A stretch of DNA of 64,000 bases from Brucella thiophenivorans (lineage in GTDB: Bacteria; Pseudomonadota; Alphaproteobacteria; Rhizobiales; Rhizobiaceae). A model generated the notes under the pieces. The model saw only the letters and a program-made list of their open reading frames with translations. It had not been told where the DNA came from and made no database searches. Shown piece by piece: positions 49,040 through 60,082 of this stretch (positions within the stretch are counted from its first letter, which is position 1; every line of letters starts with the position of its first letter). The stretch spans positions 248,001-312,000 of the forward strand of contig NZ_NNRJ01000015.1 of assembly GCF_002252445.1 (NCBI RefSeq), in the 5' to 3' direction. The translations under genes and the position numbers were made by a program.

Positions 49040-51334
49040 TCAGTTAGTCGCGTTATAGGCGGCAATTGCTGCCATATTAACGATGTCCGAATCCTTTGCG
49101 CCGATGCTGACAATCTGCGCTGGTTTGTCGAGACCAACCAGCAGTGGGCCGATAATAGTCGCGCCGCCTAGTTCCTGAAGCATATTGGCGGCAATCGACG
49201 CTGAATGATTATCCGGCGTAACGATGACATTCGCTGGACCCGAAAGCCGGATAAACGGATATTGATCCATCAGCTTCGGGTTCAGCGCTACGTCTGCACT
49301 CATTTCGCCGTCAAATTCGAAATCGACATGGCGGGTGTTAAGAATACGGACTGCTTCCTGAATGCGTGCCGAGCTTTCTCCGACCATATGACCGAAGGTT
49401 GAAAATGCGGTCAGCGCTACGCGCGGCTCATAACCCATCCGACGCGCCATGCCTGCGGCTTCCACCGCGATCTCGGCAAGCTCTTCCGCACTTGGCTTTT
49501 CGTGTACGGCAGTATCGGCGATAAACACCGTGCGGCCACGGCATAGGGCGATTGTCACACCAACCAGACGATGACCGGGCTTTGAATCGATCACACGGCG
49601 CACGTCTTCTAGGCCGGTAGCATAGTTGCGGGTGATGCCTGTCACCATACCGTCCGCATCACCTAATGCCACCATACAGGCGGCAAAGTGATTGCGGTCA
49701 TTGTTGATCAGACGATGACAATCGCGCGTCAGATAGCCTTTGCGCTGCAGCTTCTCATAAAGGTAATCGGCATAGACGGTATTGCGGCTTGAAAGACGCG
49801 CATTGATGACTTCAATTCCGGGACGGTTCAGGTCGAGGCCTGCTGCGCTTGCAGTATCTGCAACACGTTCCTCACGGCCAACGAGAATGGCAGTGCCCAA
49901 TCCCTGATTGACATAGGAAACCGCGGCTCGCATCACCTGTTCTTCTTCGCCCTCGGCAAAGACGATGCGCTTTGGCTGACGCCGCACGCGCTCATAAATG
50001 CCACGCAATGTCGAGGCAATCGGGTCGCGCCGTGCCAGCAATTCGCGCTTGTAGCCCTCAAGATCGTCAATGCTGCGTCCGGCAACGCCGGTTTCCATCG
50101 CGGCCTTGGCGACGGCTGCGGAAACGGTTGCAAGCAAACGCGGATCGAACGGCACCGGAATGATATATTGCGGACCAAAGCGTGGACGGCTGCCCTGATA
50201 AGCAGCTACCACATCATCCGGCACGTCTTCGCGTGCGAGATCAGCAATTGCGTAAACTGCTGCGATTTTCATCTCGTCATTGATCGTGGTGGCCCGCACA
50301 TCAAGCGCGCCACGGAAAATATAAGGGAAGCCCAGCACATTGTTGACCTGGTTCGGATAGTCCGAACGACCCGTAGCGACGATGGCGTCATCACGCACTT
50401 CGGCCACGTCTTCCGGGGTTACTTCCGGGTCTGGATTGGCCATGGCGAAGATGATCGGGTTGGGCGCCATCGAGCGCACCATTTCCTTGGTCAGCGCACC
50501 CTTTGCCGAAACGCCGAAGAATATGTCTGCATCCTTCATGGCATCTTCGAGCGTACGTTTGGAAGTCTTGATCGCATGGGCCGACTTCCACTGGTTCATG
50601 CCTTCTTCACGGCCCTGATAGACCACGCCCTTGGTGTCGCAGAGCGTGACATTTTCAGACGGAAATCCAATGGCCTTGATCAGCTCAATACAGGCGATAC
50701 CCGCAGAACCCGCACCATTGCAAACAAGCTTGGTGTTCTTGATGTCGCGGCCCGTCAGATGCAGCGCGTTGATCATACCGGCTGCGGCAATGATTGCGGT
50801 TCCGTGCTGATCGTCGTGAAAGACCGGAATGTCCATCAGTTCGCGCAACCGGCTTTCGATGATGAAGCAATCCGGTGCCTTGATGTCTTCGAGGTTGATG
50901 CCACCAAAAGACGGGCCGAGATAACGCACGGCGTTGATAAAGGCATCGATATCAGTGGTATCGATTTCAAGATCGATGGAATCCACATCGGCAAAGCGCT
51001 TGAAAAGCACAGCCTTGCCTTCCATGACCGGCTTTGACGCCAGCGCACCGAGATTGCCGAGGCCCAAGATCGCAGTGCCGTTGGAAATGACCGCAACGAG
51101 ATTACCCTTGGCGGTATAATCATATGCAAGGGCGGGATTTTCAGCGATGGCCTTGACCGGAACAGCGACGCCGGGCGAATAGGCCAGCGACAGGTCGCGC
51201 TGCGTCATCATCGGCTTGGTCGGGTTAATCTCCAGCTTACCGGGACGACCATGTGCGTGAAAGTCGAGCGCTTCCTTCTCACTGGCTGTGGGTGTGCGTT
51301 CTGGCGTGTTGCCCTTCGGCGTCGAGGCTGGCAT
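49040..51334 (-). CDS. maeB: NADP-dependent malic enzyme, phosphotransacetylase fusion
   Basis: A 764-residue two-domain protein. The N-terminal about 430 residues are malic enzyme ([43 protein letters not shown]), converting malate to pyruvate and CO2. The C-terminal about 330 residues are homologous to phosphotransacetylase ([26 protein letters not shown]) and in this family serve regulation and assembly rather than catalysis. The ATG at 51334 has GGAG five bases upstream and is preferred to an in-frame start at 51385. Divergent from mutS. Confidence 0.95.
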   Translation of the reverse strand: MPASTPKGNTPERTPTASEKEALDFHAHGRPGKLEINPTKPMMTQRDLSLAYSPGVAVPVKAIAENPALAYDYTAKGNLVAVISNGTAILGLGNLGALASKPVMEGKAVLFKRFADVDSIDLEIDTTDIDAFINAVRYLGPSFGGINLEDIKAPDCFIIESRLRELMDIPVFHDDQHGTAIIAAAGMINALHLTGRDIKNTKLVCNGAGSAGIACIELIKAIGFPSENVTLCDTKGVVYQGREEGMNQWKSAHAIKTSKRTLEDAMKDADIFFGVSAKGALTKEMVRSMAPNPIIFAMANPDPEVTPEDVAEVRDDAIVATGRSDYPNQVNNVLGFPYIFRGALDVRATTINDEMKIAAVYAIADLAREDVPDDVVAAYQGSRPRFGPQYIIPVPFDPRLLATVSAAVAKAAMETGVAGRSIDDLEGYKRELLARRDPIASTLRGIYERVRRQPKRIVFAEGEEEQVMRAAVSYVNQGLGTAILVGREERVADTASAAGLDLNRPGIEVINARLSSRNTVYADYLYEKLQRKGYLTRDCHRLINNDRNHFAACMVALGDADGMVTGITRNYATGLEDVRRVIDSKPGHRLVGVTIALCRGRTVFIADTAVHEKPSAEELAEIAVEAAGMARRMGYEPRVALTAFSTFGHMVGESSARIQEAVRILNTRHVDFEFDGEMSADVALNPKLMDQYPFIRLSGPANVIVTPDNHSASIAANMLQELGGATIIGPLLVGLDKPAQIVSIGAKDSDIVNMAAIAAYNATN

Positions 51335-51489
51335 GTTCGCTCCGGGTTCATCTGCGGGACAAATTCGATAGCGCCAGTCACGCATTGTGTAAACAGTGCT
51401 TATTGGAACAGATGTTGATCCAAAAGTGATAAGTTTTGAAACTTTATGACTTTAAACGATTTAAATGAGCAATAAACGAAGGCTTCACG

Positions 51490-54222
51490 ATGGAATCGAA
51501 AATTGGCGACATGAACACCGCAGCGGATGAAAATGCCGCGCAGGAGACGGTTGTCCGCCTTACACCCATGATGGAGCAATATATAGAGATCAAGGCCGCG
51601 AATGTTGATTCGCTCCTCTTCTATCGTATGGGCGATTTTTATGAGCTTTTTTTCGATGATGCGGTGGAAGCTTCAAAAGCGTTGGGCATTACGCTCACTA
51701 AGCGTGGCAAGCATCTGGGCGAAGATATTCCGATGTGCGGTGTGCCGGTTCATGCCTCCGATGATTATCTCCAACGGCTGATTGCCAAGGGCTATCGGGT
51801 TGCCGTCTGCGAGCAGATCGAAGACCCGGCGGAAGCCAAAAAGCGCGGCTCTAAATCGGTGGTTCGGCGCGATGTGATCCGTCTTGTCACGCCTGGAACG
51901 ATTACTGAAGAAAAACTTCTTGATCCGTCCGAGGCTAATTATCTGATGACGCTTGGCCGCACCAAAGGCGACGGCGCGCTGGCACTCGCATGGATTGATA
52001 TTTCAACCGGGACCTTTCGCGTATCGGAAACGAGTGAAGACCGGCTTTTTGCCGATGTTGCGCGTGTTGACCCGCGCGAACTGATTGTGGCCGATACGGC
52101 TTTTCACGATGCCGATCTCCGTCCGACCTTTGATCTCATTGGCAAGTCAGTGGTGCCGCAGCCTGCAACCCTGTTTGATAGCGGTGCCGCAGAAGTCCGC
52201 ATCCAGCGTTATTTCAATGTGGCAACGCTCGATGGTTTTGGCCAGTTCAGCCGTTCGGAATTATCAGCTATTTCCGGGGCGATTGCCTATATCGAAAAGA
52301 CGCAGATAGCCGAGCGTCCACCGTTGATGCGACCGGAGCGCGAGCAGGAAGGCGGCACGATATTCATCGATCCTGCAACCCGCGCCAGTCTGGAACTTGC
52401 GCGCACCATGTCGGGCAATCGCGAAGGCAGCCTGCTCAAATCCATTGACCGTACGGTCACGGGCGGTGGCGCGCGGATGCTTGCAGAACGTCTGACCGCA
52501 CCGCTTACAAACCCTGCTGAAATCGCCCTGCGTCATGATTCCGTCTCGTGGTTTATGAGCGAGCAATCGCTTTGTGAGGCCATGCGGTTCGAGCTCAAAG
52601 GCGTGCCGGATATGCCGCGCGCGCTGTCGCGTCTGGCGGTTGGGCGCGGCGGTCCGCGTGATCTTGGAGCCTTACAGCGCGGTTTTGAAGCAGCCAATGG
52701 CATTGCTTCGCTTCTTGAAGGCGCATTTCTGCCCGATGAGCTGGCGCAAGCGCGTGATGCGGTTGACACCATGCCTGCAAGTTTTGCAGCGCATATCGAC
52801 CGCGCTTTGGCGGACGAAATGCCATTGCTAAAGCGAGACGGCGGTTTCGTGCGTGAAGGTTGCAACACCGAACTCGATGAAATGCGAGCATTGCGTGATC
52901 AGTCGCGCCGTGTCATTGCCCGGCTTCAGGCCGACTATATTGAGGAAACCGGCATTAAGACTCTGAAAATCAAGCATAACAATGTGCTTGGTTATTTCAT
53001 TGAAGTTACAGCCAATAATTCCGGCACAATGACCGATACGGTCGAAGCCAAGGGCCGTTTCATTCATCGTCAGACTATGGCCAATGCCATGCGCTTCACC
53101 ACGACGGAACTGGCCGCACTAGAAAGCAAGATCGCCAATGCAGCCGACCGTGCGCTCTCCATTGAGCTGGCAATCTTTGAAGAATTGACTGCGGAAGCGG
53201 TCAGCCATGCCGATAGTATTCGTGCGGCGGCTGTAGCCCTTTCGGTCTTCGATGTTTCCACAGCACTAGCGGTGCTTGCTGAAGAGCAGGGCTATTGCCG
53301 CCCGCTGGTTGATGACAGCCTGTCATTTAATATCGTCGCTGGTCGTCATCCGGTGGTCGAGCAGGCCTTGCGTCGTCAGGCCGCCAATCCCTTTGTCGCC
53401 AATGATTGCGATTTGTCGCCACAAAAATCTGGTGGAAATGGTGCGATCTGGTTGCTCACAGGTCCCAATATGGGCGGTAAATCGACCTTCCTGCGCCAGA
53501 ATGCATTGATAGCGATTATGGCGCAGATGGGTTCGTTTGTGCCTGCAGGTTCCGCGCAGATTGGTGTCGTAGACCGGCTTTTCAGCCGCGTTGGTGCATC
53601 GGATGATTTGGCGCGTGGGCGTTCGACCTTCATGGTAGAAATGGTTGAGACAGCCGCCATTCTCAATCAGGCGGGCGAGCGTTCGCTGGTCATCCTCGAT
53701 GAAATCGGACGCGGTACGGCAACCTTTGACGGGCTTTCCATCGCCTGGGCCGCAGTGGAATATCTGCATGAAAAGAACCGTTGCCGCGCATTGTTCGCCA
53801 CGCATTTTCATGAAATGACGGCCTTGTCTGAAAAGCTTGACCGGCTGTCCAATGTCACCATGCGGGTCAAGGAATGGGACAATGATGTTGTGTTCCTGCA
53901 TGAGGTGGCAAAGGGTGCCGCTGATCGTTCTTACGGTGTGCAGGTTGCGCGTCTTGCCGGTCTGCCGGAAGCGGTTGTCAATCGCGCGCGCGATGTTCTT
54001 CATCAGCTGGAAGCCGGTGAAACATCGGGCAAGGCGGATAAGCTGATCGACGATCTGCCGCTGTTTTCCGTAGTTCTGGCGAAGGAAAAGCCAAAACCTC
54101 AAGCAGTCGCAAAGGATAACGAACTTGCCAAGGCCGTTGCTGCCATCAGCCCGGATGAACTGACACCGCGAGAGGCGCTTGATCTGGTTTATAAGCTGAA
54201 AGAATTGGCGGGCAGGGCATAA
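51490..54222 (+). CDS. mutS: DNA mismatch repair protein MutS
   Basis: A 910-residue mismatch-recognition ATPase. [15 protein letters not shown] near residue 45 holds the mismatch-stacking F-x-[17 protein letters not shown] is the Walker [13 protein letters not shown] the Walker B, and FATHFHEMT follows. A C-terminal region with helix-turn-helix [10 protein letters not shown] is normal. The first about 20 residues are variable between species. An alternative ATG lies 21 bases in. Followed by a bidirectional terminator. Confidence 0.97.
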   Translation: MESKIGDMNTAADENAAQETVVRLTPMMEQYIEIKAANVDSLLFYRMGDFYELFFDDAVEASKALGITLTKRGKHLGEDIPMCGVPVHASDDYLQRLIAKGYRVAVCEQIEDPAEAKKRGSKSVVRRDVIRLVTPGTITEEKLLDPSEANYLMTLGRTKGDGALALAWIDISTGTFRVSETSEDRLFADVARVDPRELIVADTAFHDADLRPTFDLIGKSVVPQPATLFDSGAAEVRIQRYFNVATLDGFGQFSRSELSAISGAIAYIEKTQIAERPPLMRPEREQEGGTIFIDPATRASLELARTMSGNREGSLLKSIDRTVTGGGARMLAERLTAPLTNPAEIALRHDSVSWFMSEQSLCEAMRFELKGVPDMPRALSRLAVGRGGPRDLGALQRGFEAANGIASLLEGAFLPDELAQARDAVDTMPASFAAHIDRALADEMPLLKRDGGFVREGCNTELDEMRALRDQSRRVIARLQADYIEETGIKTLKIKHNNVLGYFIEVTANNSGTMTDTVEAKGRFIHRQTMANAMRFTTTELAALESKIANAADRALSIELAIFEELTAEAVSHADSIRAAAVALSVFDVSTALAVLAEEQGYCRPLVDDSLSFNIVAGRHPVVEQALRRQAANPFVANDCDLSPQKSGGNGAIWLLTGPNMGGKSTFLRQNALIAIMAQMGSFVPAGSAQIGVVDRLFSRVGASDDLARGRSTFMVEMVETAAILNQAGERSLVILDEIGRGTATFDGLSIAWAAVEYLHEKNRCRALFATHFHEMTALSEKLDRLSNVTMRVKEWDNDVVFLHEVAKGAADRSYGVQVARLAGLPEAVVNRARDVLHQLEAGETSGKADKLIDDLPLFSVVLAKEKPKPQAVAKDNELAKAVAAISPDELTPREALDLVYKLKELAGRA

Positions 54223-54229
54223 AACTAAA

Positions 54230-54260
54230 AAGGCGAAGCTAGTGCTTCGCCTTATCTTTT
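54230..54260. terminator. Bidirectional terminator between mutS and olsB
   Basis: A perfect 10-bp stem, AAGGCGAAGC with GCTTCGCCTT around TAGT, then ATCTTTT; A-rich upstream gives a T tract on the other strand. Confidence 0.85.
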
Positions 54261-55152
54261 AAACGAACCTATTAGCGTCTGCGCCGTAGTAAGTAATGTA
54301 GCGGCTGGAAATGCGCTCTATTGGCAGGATGATAAACACATCGGTCGTGCCGAAGGCTTCATCAATCACCGCACCATCGCCGATCATTGCACCAAGGCGC
54401 AAGTATCCCTTCACCAGTGGCGGCATGGAGAACAACGCAACTTTGGTGTTGATGGCTTCATTGGGCATCAGATCCATTGGCTGGTAACGATGGGGGAGTG
54501 CACGCACATCCCAGTCTGGTGTTGCGCGGCAATTCTGGTTGAGGAATGACAGGCCCAGCGCATGGGCGGCAGGGACTGCACCATGGAATGAGGCACAGCC
54601 AAACATCACGTCAATCGAATGACGGCGGCAATAAGCCCAGGCGCCTTGCCACAAAAGTTCAACGGTGCGTTTGGAGCGATATTCGGCCTTCACACAGGAT
54701 CGACCAAGTTCCAGAAATTTGAGTTGAGGACGCGAAAGCACAAGCCGCTGTACATCATATTCTTCGGCCGAATAAAAACCATGCGCGGTTGCTGCCTGAT
54801 CGCTGCGCATCAGGCGATAGGTGCCGACAATCTGCTTGTGTTCGGGAACTGGAAGCGACGTGTCATAAACCAGAAGATGATCGCAGATCGTATCGAAACG
54901 ATCAGCGTCTCTTAATTCAACTTCTTCGATCGTTTCCCTGCGCGCGCCCATTTCTTCGAAAAACACACGAAAGCGCAATTCCTGCGCTGCTTCGATGGCT
55001 TCGCGGGAGTTTGCAAGTCTTACCTCGAGTGATCCGATGCGGCCGAGAACGGTCGCGTCGCTTGCGGAGGTGAATAGCGTTGGTTGTGCTTCTATGCCCG
55101 ACATGACGGTATCATCAATGATTTGCTGGCCCATTCCAAGCAGTGCTGACAT
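54259..55152 (-). CDS. olsB: L-ornithine N-alpha-acyltransferase
   Basis: A 297-residue member of the OlsB/acyl-homoserine-lactone-synthase-like family. It transfers a 3-hydroxyacyl group from acyl carrier protein to ornithine, the first step of ornithine lipid synthesis. Visible are ELRFRVFFEEMGA, VGTYRLM, LELGRSCVKAEYRSKRTVELL and MFGCASFHG, all in the expected order. No olsA is adjacent. AGGAG nine bases upstream supports the ATG. Candidate promoter: TTGACA (55290-55285) and TGTCAT (55267-55262), 17 bases apart on the minus strand. Confidence 0.9.
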   Translation of the reverse strand: MSALLGMGQQIIDDTVMSGIEAQPTLFTSASDATVLGRIGSLEVRLANSREAIEAAQELRFRVFFEEMGARRETIEEVELRDADRFDTICDHLLVYDTSLPVPEHKQIVGTYRLMRSDQAATAHGFYSAEEYDVQRLVLSRPQLKFLELGRSCVKAEYRSKRTVELLWQGAWAYCRRHSIDVMFGCASFHGAVPAAHALGLSFLNQNCRATPDWDVRALPHRYQPMDLMPNEAINTKVALFSMPPLVKGYLRLGAMIGDGAVIDEAFGTTDVFIILPIERISSRYITYYGADANRFV

Positions 55153-55410
55153 GATGATTCGCTCCTGATCCTGTTTCCACGCATTGCTAAATGGCTGGCT
55201 TTGGCAACAGATGACTTTTTCTGTTTAAGCCAAAGCAATAAGCATTCAGTGCTACGCGAGGATGACAGAAGCATGTCACCAATGTGTCAATTGGGGTGGA
55301 CGGCGCTTATCCCCTTCAAAAAACTGTTAAATTTCAAACTCAGACTATGATAAAGGTTCGATCTGATCAAGGGTTGTGAGTTTGGAGCAAGAAAGAGCGT
55401 ACTACATCAG

Positions 55411-55893
55411 TTAACGCACCGCCCGCTCGCGCCGCCAACCCAGAAATTCTTCCAGAATAATCAATGCCGCACCAATCGTGATGAAGGTGTCCGCGAGATT
55501 GAAGACCGCAAATGACCATGTGGGCAGATGGAAAAGAAGATAATCTACGACATAGCCATGCATCACGCGGTCGATAAGATTGCCAATCGCACCGCCAACC
55601 ACAAGCGCAAATCCATAACGCGCAAAGACGCGATTGGGCGGATTTGTCCACCAGAGATACAGCACAAAGAGAATAACGACTGCGGTGATCGCGACCAGTC
55701 CCCAGTCGTGCAGCCATGCCAGCATTGAGAAGGCAATGCCTTCATTATGCGTACGGAACAGCGCAAAAAACGGGAGCACATCAATCTGTTGCCCATAACC
55801 CATGCGGGTTTCGACCAGATATTTTATGCCCTGATCAAGCAGGACTGCGATAATGACGACGAGAAACGAGGACAAAACCGCGTGACGCTTCAT
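55411..55893 (-). CDS. lspA: Lipoprotein signal peptidase (signal peptidase II)
   Basis: A 160-residue inner-membrane aspartyl protease with four hydrophobic segments, cleaving prolipoprotein signal peptides. The two catalytic aspartates are in [10 protein letters not shown] and FNLADTFI. Its ATG overlaps the stop of the upstream RNA methyltransferase gene by four bases (ATGA). It would process lipoproteins such as the L,D-transpeptidase encoded at 41.2 kb. Confidence 0.95.
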   Translation of the reverse strand: MKRHAVLSSFLVVIIAVLLDQGIKYLVETRMGYGQQIDVLPFFALFRTHNEGIAFSMLAWLHDWGLVAITAVVILFVLYLWWTNPPNRVFARYGFALVVGGAIGNLIDRVMHGYVVDYLLFHLPTWSFAVFNLADTFITIGAALIILEEFLGWRRERAVR

Positions 55894-56774
55894 CCGCTGG
55901 CCCTTTCATCAAGAGTAAGCGCCTCGCGGCGGATTTCATAAAGCATAACGCCTGTGGCTATCGCCAGATTAAGCGAATCTGCGCGACCGGCCTGCGGAAT
56001 ACGGGCAAGCTTATCACAACTCTCGGCCAGATTATCCGGCAAGCCCTGCTGCTCATTGCCCATCATCAGAATGACCGGCTTTTTGGCGTAAGGGATCGTG
56101 CGATAATCGACGGCACCTTTAAGATGCGTGCCGACCAATAGACCCGAAAAGCCTTTGCGCCAGTTGAGAAAATCAGATTCCGTTGTCTTATAGAGCGGCA
56201 TTGAAAAGATCGAACCCATCGTGGCACGCACGGTTTCCAGCGAATAAGGGTCGGTCGTGTCACCGATCAGGATAATACCCTTGGCACCCACGGCGTCGGC
56301 TGTGCGGATCACGGTGCCCAGATTGCCCGGATCGCGCACACGGTCGAGCGCGATGTAAACATCATTGCCCTTCGGCTTGAGGCTTGAAAGCTGCTGATAC
56401 TGCTGCTCGAAAACGCCAACCACCATCTGCGGATTATCGCGGCGGGTGATGGCAGCCATGATCTTTTCGGTCACTTCCAGCACCAGTGCGCCCTTGGCAA
56501 ACGTGCGCGCTGCAACCTGCTCGACCATCTTGTTGCCCTTGCCGGACTTGGCGAACACAAGCTTCTTGATGCGCCAATCCTGTTCAAAGGCATCAATGAT
56601 GAGCTTCAAACCTTCGGCCAGAAACACGCCTTGCTGATCGCGAAACTTTTTCAGTGCGAGCGAGCGCAGGTCTTTGACAATCGGATTGGTGAGGCTGGTG
56701 ACCTCCTTCACCTGACCCACGCGCTGCCCCGAATGCGTATTGCCGCTTTTGGAAAAATCGTCGTCTCGGCTCAT
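55890..56774 (-). CDS. TrmH/SpoU-family RNA 2'-O-methyltransferase
   Basis: A 294-residue SPOUT methyltransferase. Its three family motifs are visible: [17 protein letters not shown] (motif 1), MGNEQQGLP (motif 2) and [15 protein letters not shown] (motif 3), forming the knotted SAM site. The N-terminal substrate-binding domain ([20 protein letters not shown]) resembles that of 23S rRNA methylases; the exact nucleotide modified is unknown. It overlaps neighbours on both sides by four bases, so it is translated with the upstream methyltransferase and lspA. Confidence 0.9.
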   Translation of the reverse strand: MSRDDDFSKSGNTHSGQRVGQVKEVTSLTNPIVKDLRSLALKKFRDQQGVFLAEGLKLIIDAFEQDWRIKKLVFAKSGKGNKMVEQVAARTFAKGALVLEVTEKIMAAITRRDNPQMVVGVFEQQYQQLSSLKPKGNDVYIALDRVRDPGNLGTVIRTADAVGAKGIILIGDTTDPYSLETVRATMGSIFSMPLYKTTESDFLNWRKGFSGLLVGTHLKGAVDYRTIPYAKKPVILMMGNEQQGLPDNLAESCDKLARIPQAGRADSLNLAIATGVMLYEIRREALTLDERASG

Positions 56775-57919
56775 TTTGCTACCCAGCGGCTGAACATGGA
56801 GGTGGAAAGCGCACGTCGGCTCGCGCGTTCACGAAGAATAAGTTCGCCCGATTCGACCGTGCCGCCAAGTCCGGTCAAACGGTCGCGCACCAGTTCATGG
56901 ATTGCGAAGAATGAAGCGCGGATCGAATAGGCAGTCAGAATGAGTGAAAGTGCGTTTGGTGCAAGGATCGAACGGCACGTATCGACCATAGCCGGCAGAT
57001 GCTCAAACAATTGCCAGACTTCACCATTCGGACCGCGACCATAGGCAGGTGGATCAAGCAGGATGATGTCATAAGTGCTGCCGCGACGTTCTTCGCGCTG
57101 CACGAATTTCATCGCATCTTCGCAGATCCACCGGATTGGCTTGTCGGACAGTCCTGCCATTTCCTGATTTTCGCGCGCCCAGACGATTGCCTTTTTGGAC
57201 GCGTCGACATGCGTGACTTCGGCACCTGCACGGGCCGCAACCAGCGATGCGACACCGGTATAGCCGAACAGATTGAGCACTTTTACCGTGCGGCCAGATT
57301 TGGCTGCATCGCGGATGAGTGCGTCCATATAGGACCAGTGGGCTGCCTGTTCGGGGAATACACCGACATGGCGAAATGAGGTGAAGCGGCCATGAAATGC
57401 GATGCCGTCATGCTGCATCGGCCAGGTTTCAGCCAGAGTCTGGCCCAGAGGCTCCTTCGGAAACGCCCAGCGTCCCATGCCTTCTTCGTCGGTATTGCCG
57501 GTGAAAACTGCGTCGGCCTTGTCCCATTCAGCTTTGCTAAGGCTCGGGAGCCAGATTGCCTGCCCCTCCGGACGCACAATGCGATAAAGGCCATATTGCT
57601 CAAGCTTCAGGCCGTTGCCGCTGTCGAGCAGCGCATAATCATCCGATGGCTCGGTTTCGAGGATAACCGGCGTGCGTTCGCCCGGACGCGCACCTTGATA
57701 AGGCTTGATCTCGCGCAACGGTGCAACAAGCTTTTCTTCAGCAGGCTTGATGGGGGCTTTGGCAAATTGCGGACGCGGCTTTTTGAAAAACGTGCCCTTA
57801 TCGTCGGGCTTGTTTCCATGCTTGCTTGCCGAACGCGGCTCATCATGCTTTGCGCGATTAGAACCGCGCTGCTCTTTACTGCCCGTTGGCTTCTTGCCTT
57901 TTGCTTTTGGCGCCTTCAC
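56771..57919 (-). CDS. SAM-dependent methyltransferase, RlmI/RlmK-like, with basic N-terminus
   Basis: A 382-residue class I methyltransferase. The SAM-binding motif is LNLFGYTGVASLVAARAGA, with VDASKKA as the acidic second strand and LLDPPAYGRG as the catalytic motif, typical of COG1092-type rRNA methylases. The first about 70 residues are unusually rich in Lys, Arg, Pro and Gly, with no hydrophobic pattern, and are probably a disordered RNA-binding tail. The target base is unknown. Its stop overlaps the start of the SpoU gene by four bases. Confidence 0.87.
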   Translation of the reverse strand: MKAPKAKGKKPTGSKEQRGSNRAKHDEPRSASKHGNKPDDKGTFFKKPRPQFAKAPIKPAEEKLVAPLREIKPYQGARPGERTPVILETEPSDDYALLDSGNGLKLEQYGLYRIVRPEGQAIWLPSLSKAEWDKADAVFTGNTDEEGMGRWAFPKEPLGQTLAETWPMQHDGIAFHGRFTSFRHVGVFPEQAAHWSYMDALIRDAAKSGRTVKVLNLFGYTGVASLVAARAGAEVTHVDASKKAIVWARENQEMAGLSDKPIRWICEDAMKFVQREERRGSTYDIILLDPPAYGRGPNGEVWQLFEHLPAMVDTCRSILAPNALSLILTAYSIRASFFAIHELVRDRLTGLGGTVESGELILRERASRRALSTSMFSRWVAK

Positions 57920-57945
57920 CCGTCACTCCGTTTTTTATTTGACCC

Positions 57946-58050
57946 TAGAGCATAAGTCCTATCGGAGTGAAACGAGGATCGATAAGATTATGCTTCAAGT
58001 AAAAGACCTACCACCGCCGATCTGATGTAATCAGATCAAAACGCGGTCTA
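57946..58050. repeat. Dispersed palindromic repeat, copy 8 (type B)
   Basis: Head AGAGCATAAGTCCTATCGG.AGTGAAACGAGGATCG.ATAAGATTATGCTT, tail CCGCCGATCTGATG / AATCAGATCAAAACGCGG. It lies upstream of the minus-strand methyltransferase gene, so it probably forms part of its leader or promoter region. Confidence 0.88.
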
Positions 58051-58100
58051 GGTAGGCCAAATAGTGCCGGAACGGAAGTGAAAAAGAAGCTGTCCCGCGA

Positions 58101-58430
58101 TCAGGTTTTGGATACCGTGCCTGAAACATGGCGCTTTTCAGCCGATTCCGCACGTTCGAGAAGCTGTGATGCTTCCTTTTTATAGCGGCGTTCCCGGCGG
58201 CGGTGCTTGCCCTGCGTCAGCCATGTGACGGCAGCGCCAATAAGTGCACCTGAGATCAGCGTGCCAAACAGCCAGATAAACAGCGGTGCCTGATAGGTCA
58301 GCGCTGGATTACCAGGATTGAACGGATCGATTGTCAGGCCAACCGTTTGACGGTTGGCGACCGAAAGAGCGATCAGAATGACCGCCAACGGTACCAAAAT
58401 GACAATCGTGATAACGCGCTTTGTTACCAT
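58101..58430 (-). CDS. LapA-domain (DUF1049) small membrane protein
   Basis: A 109-residue inner-membrane protein with two hydrophobic segments (residues about 7-27 and 50-70) and a highly basic cytoplasmic tail (GKHRRRERRYKKEASQ). The LapA family is linked to envelope assembly (LapA/LapB in enterobacteria), but this short form has no known function. It lies nine bases after ihfB and is the third gene of an sppA-ihfB-lapA group. No lapB is visible. Confidence 0.82.
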   Translation of the reverse strand: MVTKRVITIVILVPLAVILIALSVANRQTVGLTIDPFNPGNPALTYQAPLFIWLFGTLISGALIGAAVTWLTQGKHRRRERRYKKEASQLLERAESAEKRHVSGTVSKT

Positions 58431-58439
58431 GATAATAAA

Positions 58440-58724
58440 TCAGATGGCGCCGTTGAGACGGTCACGCAGTTCCTTGCCGGTCTTGAAGAACGGCACCCAC
58501 TTTTCTTCGACATCGACGGTGTCGCCGGTGCGTGGGTTGCGGCCGCTGCGGGCAGGGCGGTTCTTCACCGAGAAAGCACCAAAGCCGCGCAGTTCTACAC
58601 GATTGCCCTCAGCAAGAGCATTGGTGATCTCTTCAAAAACCGAGCCGACGATGTTTTCAACATCTCGCTGGAAAAGATGTGGATTACGGCTGGCGATAAC
58701 CTGAACGAGTTCCGATTTGATCAC
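58440..58724 (-). CDS. ihfB: Integration host factor subunit beta
   Basis: A 94-residue DNA-bending protein of the HU/IHF family, partner of IHF-alpha. It has the DNA-intercalating arm with [12 protein letters not shown] and the conserved Pro, plus RGFGAFSVK, and is beta-type by length and sequence. The start is GTG (58724), with AGGGG nine bases upstream. sppA lies 39 bases upstream on the same strand. Confidence 0.95.
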   Translation of the reverse strand: MIKSELVQVIASRNPHLFQRDVENIVGSVFEEITNALAEGNRVELRGFGAFSVKNRPARSGRNPRTGDTVDVEEKWVPFFKTGKELRDRLNGAI

Positions 58725-58763
58725 GGCTTTAAACCCCTGTGTTTTGGTTGTCCGGTGAAGGAC

Positions 58764-59747
58764 TCATTTGTTTGCCGGGTTTACACCCGACGTTCCATCA
58801 ACGTGCCAAACCGAAAGAAGTCCGTCAAGGAAGATACGATCTTTTGCAATCTCCTTTAGCAATCCATCGGCTTCTTGCGGGACACCAAGCAGGCGCGCAC
58901 CTGCATGAATAATCAGATCACGCAGCGAAAAACCTGTGTCGCTGCTTTCCGGCTTCCATTCAAGTTTTGGCAAATCCTTGGAAACGCCCTTGCTGGTCAG
59001 CCATGCAACGGCTTCTTCTTCACCGCCAAGACCGTCGATCAGCTTCTTTTCGAGTGCCTGACGACCTGTGAAAACGGCACCGTTGGCGAGTGCGAGCGCT
59101 TGTTCATGGGTAAAAGAGCGGCGTTCCTGCACAATTCCCACGAACCAATCATAGGAATCCATGATCATGCTGCGGATCATCGCTTTGGCTTCTTCGCTTG
59201 CAGGGCTAAAATAATTCGGCTCGGCTTTCAGCGGAGACGATTTGATCGTTTCAACTTTCACACCAATCGTATCAAGCAATTTCGACAGATCTGGATATTG
59301 GAACAACACGCCAATTGAGCCGACAATCGACGTCTGGCGCGCAACAATATGATCGGAGGCGCTGGCAATCATATAGCCAGCAGACGCTGCAAGTGTGCCG
59401 ACCTGGGTTACGACAGGCTTCTTTTCGGCGATTTTGCGCACAGCTTCGTAGATTGATTCGCCGCCAACCGTTGTTCCGCCTGGTGAATCGAGGATTAGAA
59501 TGACGCCTTTGACCGCATCATCTGCAGCGATTTTGTTGAGGCGTTTGAGCAGCTCTTCATTTTCGAAAATTGTGCCTTCGATGCGAACCTGTGCAACATG
59601 TGGCTGCGCAAAATTGGTGCCACGCATGGAATAGGAGGCAATGCCCGCAATGATAGCTGCCAGCAAAAGCAGAAAAGCAACGCGCCAGATGGTGAGTTTT
59701 CTGCGCAGTTTGCGTCTTTCGATCAGTGCTTCGGCGTCATAAGCCAT
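58764..59747 (-). CDS. sppA: Signal peptide peptidase SppA (short form)
   Basis: A 327-residue membrane-anchored serine protease degrading cleaved signal peptides. One hydrophobic anchor (residues about 22-42) is followed by the ClpP-like fold. The catalytic Ser is in SIVGSIGVLFQ and the Lys in SSPLKAEPNYFS, with LDSPGGTTVGGE for the oxyanion region. It is the short SppA form with one protease domain, not the 67-kDa E. coli form. The ATG follows GGATAAGA. Confidence 0.93.
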   Translation of the reverse strand: MAYDAEALIERRKLRRKLTIWRVAFLLLLAAIIAGIASYSMRGTNFAQPHVAQVRIEGTIFENEELLKRLNKIAADDAVKGVILILDSPGGTTVGGESIYEAVRKIAEKKPVVTQVGTLAASAGYMIASASDHIVARQTSIVGSIGVLFQYPDLSKLLDTIGVKVETIKSSPLKAEPNYFSPASEEAKAMIRSMIMDSYDWFVGIVQERRSFTHEQALALANGAVFTGRQALEKKLIDGLGGEEEAVAWLTSKGVSKDLPKLEWKPESSDTGFSLRDLIIHAGARLLGVPQEADGLLKEIAKDRIFLDGLLSVWHVDGTSGVNPANK

Positions 59748-59788
59748 TCTTATCCATCCAATTTATAAAGTATCGTTTCTGTCTTTTA

Positions 59789-59885
59789 GGGCGCATCCAG
59801 AAAAGTGTGAAGCAGTTTTCGGGTAAGATGCGCGTGAAAACAAATAATTAGATTACGGATCTATCTAATCAGAGCCGTAATCTAA
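59789..59885. repeat. Dispersed palindromic repeat, copy 9 (type A)
   Basis: Head GGGCGCATCCAGAAAAGTGTGAA...GTTTTCGGGTAAGATGCGCG; tail an 11-bp stem TTAGATTACGG / CCGTAATCTAA (59848-59885), whose sequence differs from the common CGATCTGAT core. Confidence 0.85.
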
Positions 59886-60010
59886 TCCATGCTTGGCTGT
59901 AGGGGAAGGCGGCAATCATTTTCTCTCTATTGTCTGAGACTATAATCAAAATCAGTTTTATGTTAACAATGAAGTGATCAGCCTTCTAACTTGATTGAGG
60001 GGGCTGAAAC

Positions 60011-60082
60011 GTGCGGTTTTCTGCCATTTTTTGGTACTCCTGCCGGTTTTGCATGGCAGGTGCGTTGTTTTGCGACGTGTAA
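60011..60082 (+). CDS. Possible small ORF (23 aa) upstream of lptC
   Basis: A GTG at 60011 with GAGGGGG (59997-60003) seven bases upstream opens 23 codons rich in Phe, Cys and Trp (starting MRFSAIFWYSC). The product could be a small membrane peptide or just a leader. There is no homology or conservation evidence; the strength of the ribosome-binding site is the only support. Confidence 0.25.
   Translation: MRFSAIFWYSCRFCMAGALFCDV

Noticed and set aside
50168-51037. 289-codon ORF opposite maeB
   Set aside because: Antisense to conserved malic enzyme motifs; composition (His, Arg, Cys-rich) is typical of shadow translation.
53323-54102. 259-codon ORF opposite mutS
   Set aside because: Antisense to the MutS ATPase; no domain signs.
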